Of a stretch of 22,213 nucleotides of DNA, positions 20,932 to 22,213 are shown in pieces (position 1 is the first letter of the stretch; each line of letters begins with the position of its first letter). Both the position numbers and the translations under genes were made by a program. The stretch comes from a virus, in the IMG/VR virus record IMGVR_UViG_3300046535_000089, positions 1-22,213 of that record; one strand, written 5' to 3'. Below the pieces are notes generated by a model, which saw only the letters and a program-made list of their open reading frames with translations, was not told where the DNA came from and made no database searches.

Positions 20932-21924
20932 TCAATGATCCTGCCTACTGAAATACACCGTCCGGTGAATGACCTCTGTACTCGCCAGCGTCATCACCAA
21001 CTCGCACGAGTTCGTCGCGCCATCAGTCAGGTCCAGCCCGCCAATCAGCAGGATCGCCTTGCCGCCCTGGATCGCTGGCACAGACAGCGCAGTCACGCCG
21101 GTCGCGTTTGGCGTTTGCACCGATGCGATCGTGGTGTTGCCGCTCAGTGCCAGATCGGCGCTGACGTCCAGCGCGAAGAACCTGCGGTCATCCGGGTCCT
21201 TGCCGAACACGTGCGACCTGTCATCCAGTGCGGTGAGCAGGACCGTGCCGTCGATGATCTCGCCATTCGCGCACGTCACGCGGAAGGTGAACTGACCGCC
21301 AGCCGGGTCGAGCGCGCCGATCTTCGCTACCATCAGCGAGCCCTGAAGCGCCGGGCCTTCCAGTATCGAGAGGTTTGTGCTTGCGTTGACGATCTCAACA
21401 GAAGTCGCCGTGGTCGCACCATCAGCCAGCGGCTTCGTAAAGTCTCCGACGATGTAGACCTGGTCGTTGATGCCCTTCGTGAGCTTGACCGGGCCGGTGT
21501 CGGTGAATACGGCGACACGCGGGTGGCCGACAAAGTAAGCGGTGCGCGATGCGGGAACGGCGATGTTGCTCGTACCGGTCTGCGCGTTGCCCGGCGTGAC
21601 CGTTGCCGCCCCGGTGCCGCTCGTGTTGGCTTGCGTGCTGCTTGCGGCAGTCTCGTTGACCGTGACCGGAACGTAAGTCGCCGGCGTGACGGTCGCGGCG
21701 GCGGTCGAACTGGTGTTGGCCTGGGTGCTGTTGGCGGCCGTCTCGTTCACGGCTTTCGGGCCGCCGGCGCCCGGCGTGACAGTCGCGGCGCCGGTGCTGC
21801 TCGCGTTGGCCTGAATAGTCGTGGTTCCGGCCATGGCCTCGACGACGCCGGCCGGCATTGTTGGTGCCGCCAGCACGATAGCCGCGCCAATGGCGGCGGC
21901 CCCGATTGGACGTAGGCCGAGCAT
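20932..21924 (-). CDS. Fibre-like structural protein with 30-residue repeats
   Basis: A 330-aa protein. The N-terminus MLGLRPIGAAAIGAAIVLAAP is Gly/Ala-rich and hydrophobic. It resembles the start of phage virion proteins more than a true signal peptide, as it lacks basic residues except one Arg. Residues about 37-111 hold Thr/Ala/Asn-rich repeats with exact 30-residue phase (Q38, Q68, Q98; TVTP at 48, 78, 108; NETAA at 60 and 90). Residues about 125-330 have two similar beta modules (GPALQGSLMVAKIGALD and VPAIQGGKAILLIGGLD), each followed by a strand and a Cys (RVTCANGE, NSCELVM), like stacked Ig-like domains. This layout suggests a fibre or decoration protein. The start overlaps the preceding stop by one base (TGATG). 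Confidence 0.65.
   Translation of the reverse strand: MLGLRPIGAAAIGAAIVLAAPTMPAGVVEAMAGTTTIQANASSTGAATVTPGAGGPKAVNETAANSTQANTSSTAAATVTPATYVPVTVNETAASSTQANTSGTGAATVTPGNAQTGTSNIAVPASRTAYFVGHPRVAVFTDTGPVKLTKGINDQVYIVGDFTKPLADGATTATSVEIVNASTNLSILEGPALQGSLMVAKIGALDPAGGQFTFRVTCANGEIIDGTVLLTALDDRSHVFGKDPDDRRFFALDVSADLALSGNTTIASVQTPNATGVTALSVPAIQGGKAILLIGGLDLTDGATNSCELVMTLASTEVIHRTVYFSRQDH
21592..21816 (-). repeat. Imperfect tandem repeat, 90-bp period, in the fibre-like gene
   Basis: Two and a half units encode QAN-S-S/G-T-x-AATVTP followed by a variable linker and VNETAA. The GGCGTGAC-TCGC-GC-G DNA core (plus-strand reading) recurs at matching spacing. Period is 30 codons without frame disruption. 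Confidence 0.8.
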
Positions 21925-22213
21925 CAGTTCGCCCCGTCACCGAGGAAAATCTTGTAATGCGCGCCGCCGGTGTCGTTCGTGACGAACGAGCCGGGGGTGG
22001 ACGATCCCTGCACTACAATGCGCGCGTGGCTGATACCGATTTTCCGGCTGCCGCTCTGGTAGTTGAAGTCGGATTGATGCGAGAAGTTCGTGCCCGTATT
22101 GTGCTCGGTGTCGTACAGCGTGACCTGCAGCGCGTGGTCACCCTGCATCACGAACGAGTTTTGCGTCCATTCGGCCAGGTAGTGGTGGATGCTCGACGCG
22201 TGGTTCGCGCCCT
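21924..22213 (-). CDS. C-terminal part of an unknown beta-rich phage protein (partial)
   Basis: The frame is open from the right edge to TGA at 21924. Beyond the GTG that could serve as a start (22151) it continues upstream as GANHASSIHHYLAEWTQNSF, so this is the end of a larger gene. It is rich in His, Asn, Gly and Ser (HNTGTNFSHQSDFNYQSGSRKIGISHARIVVQG), with strand-like pattern and no membrane segment. Composition suggests a fibre or surface protein, but no family is recognised. The last base overlaps the start of the fibre-like gene, which may be a partner. Confidence 0.65.
   Translation of the reverse strand, partial: GANHASSIHHYLAEWTQNSFVMQGDHALQVTLYDTEHNTGTNFSHQSDFNYQSGSRKIGISHARIVVQGSSTPGSFVTNDTGGAHYKIFLGDGAN

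Noticed and set aside
1-22213. tRNA genes, attachment sites, integrase, diversity-generating reverse transcriptase
   Set aside because: I looked and saw no cloverleaf, recombinase or reverse transcriptase motif. The window cannot show integration status.

Overview
The window holds most of the structural gene block of a tailed double-stranded DNA phage or prophage. Every gene I can support lies on the minus strand, so the block reads from right (22,213) to left (1). The DNA is visibly GC-rich. Many minus-strand intrinsic terminators have UUCG-capped, GC-rich stems, and the proteins are Ala/Gly-rich. This fits a phage of a high-GC proteobacterium, possibly in the Burkholderiales, but that host guess is weak. 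I see no integrase, repressor, replication or lysis gene, so the sequence does not show whether this is a free phage or a prophage. A very long tape measure gene, a tail tube protein and a two-part tail assembly chaperone indicate a long-tailed siphovirus.

Layout in transcription order. (1) 22,213-20,703: the end of an unknown beta-rich protein cut by the window edge, a 330-aa fibre-like protein with a 30-residue repeat, and a small unknown protein. (2) 20,702-18,052: a gap with an orphan open frame, a putative phage metallopeptidase, and the small and large terminase subunits. (3) 18,041-13,076: a DUF4055-type portal, an Mu F/SPP1 gp7-like minor head protein, a GIY-YIG homing endonuclease, a small unknown gene, and a scaffold-like protein. 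(4) 12,910-8,815: a P22-like coat protein, then a run of tightly spaced or overlapping small genes. These are a HeH/SAP-like protein, a 57-aa protein, a connector annotated in relatives as DnaT-like, a proteasome-fold (Ntn hydrolase) protein, a 74-aa protein, a head-closure-like protein, a tail-completion-like protein and a tail terminator. (5) 8,740-1: the tail tube protein, an HNH homing endonuclease, the tail chaperone pair joined by a predicted -1 frameshift at TTTTTTG, a small exported protein, and the tape measure protein, whose C-terminus carries DUF4214-like modules and runs off the left edge.

The genes work together as follows. The terminase packages DNA through the portal into a head built from coat and scaffold proteins. 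The connector, closure and terminator proteins join head to tail. The chaperones assemble the tail tube around the tape measure.

The most interesting part is a pair of homing endonucleases from different nuclease families (HNH and GIY-YIG), inserted after two different structural genes. Both sit behind the same perfect 87-bp leader, which supplies the ribosome binding site, the start codon and a hairpin. At the GIY-YIG site, the minor head gene ends in a rare-codon version of its C-terminus. A second, diverged copy of the same C-terminus, with its own stop codon, lies just beyond the endonuclease gene. This looks like a displaced native 3' end and suggests intronless homing that replaced the end of the gene it entered.
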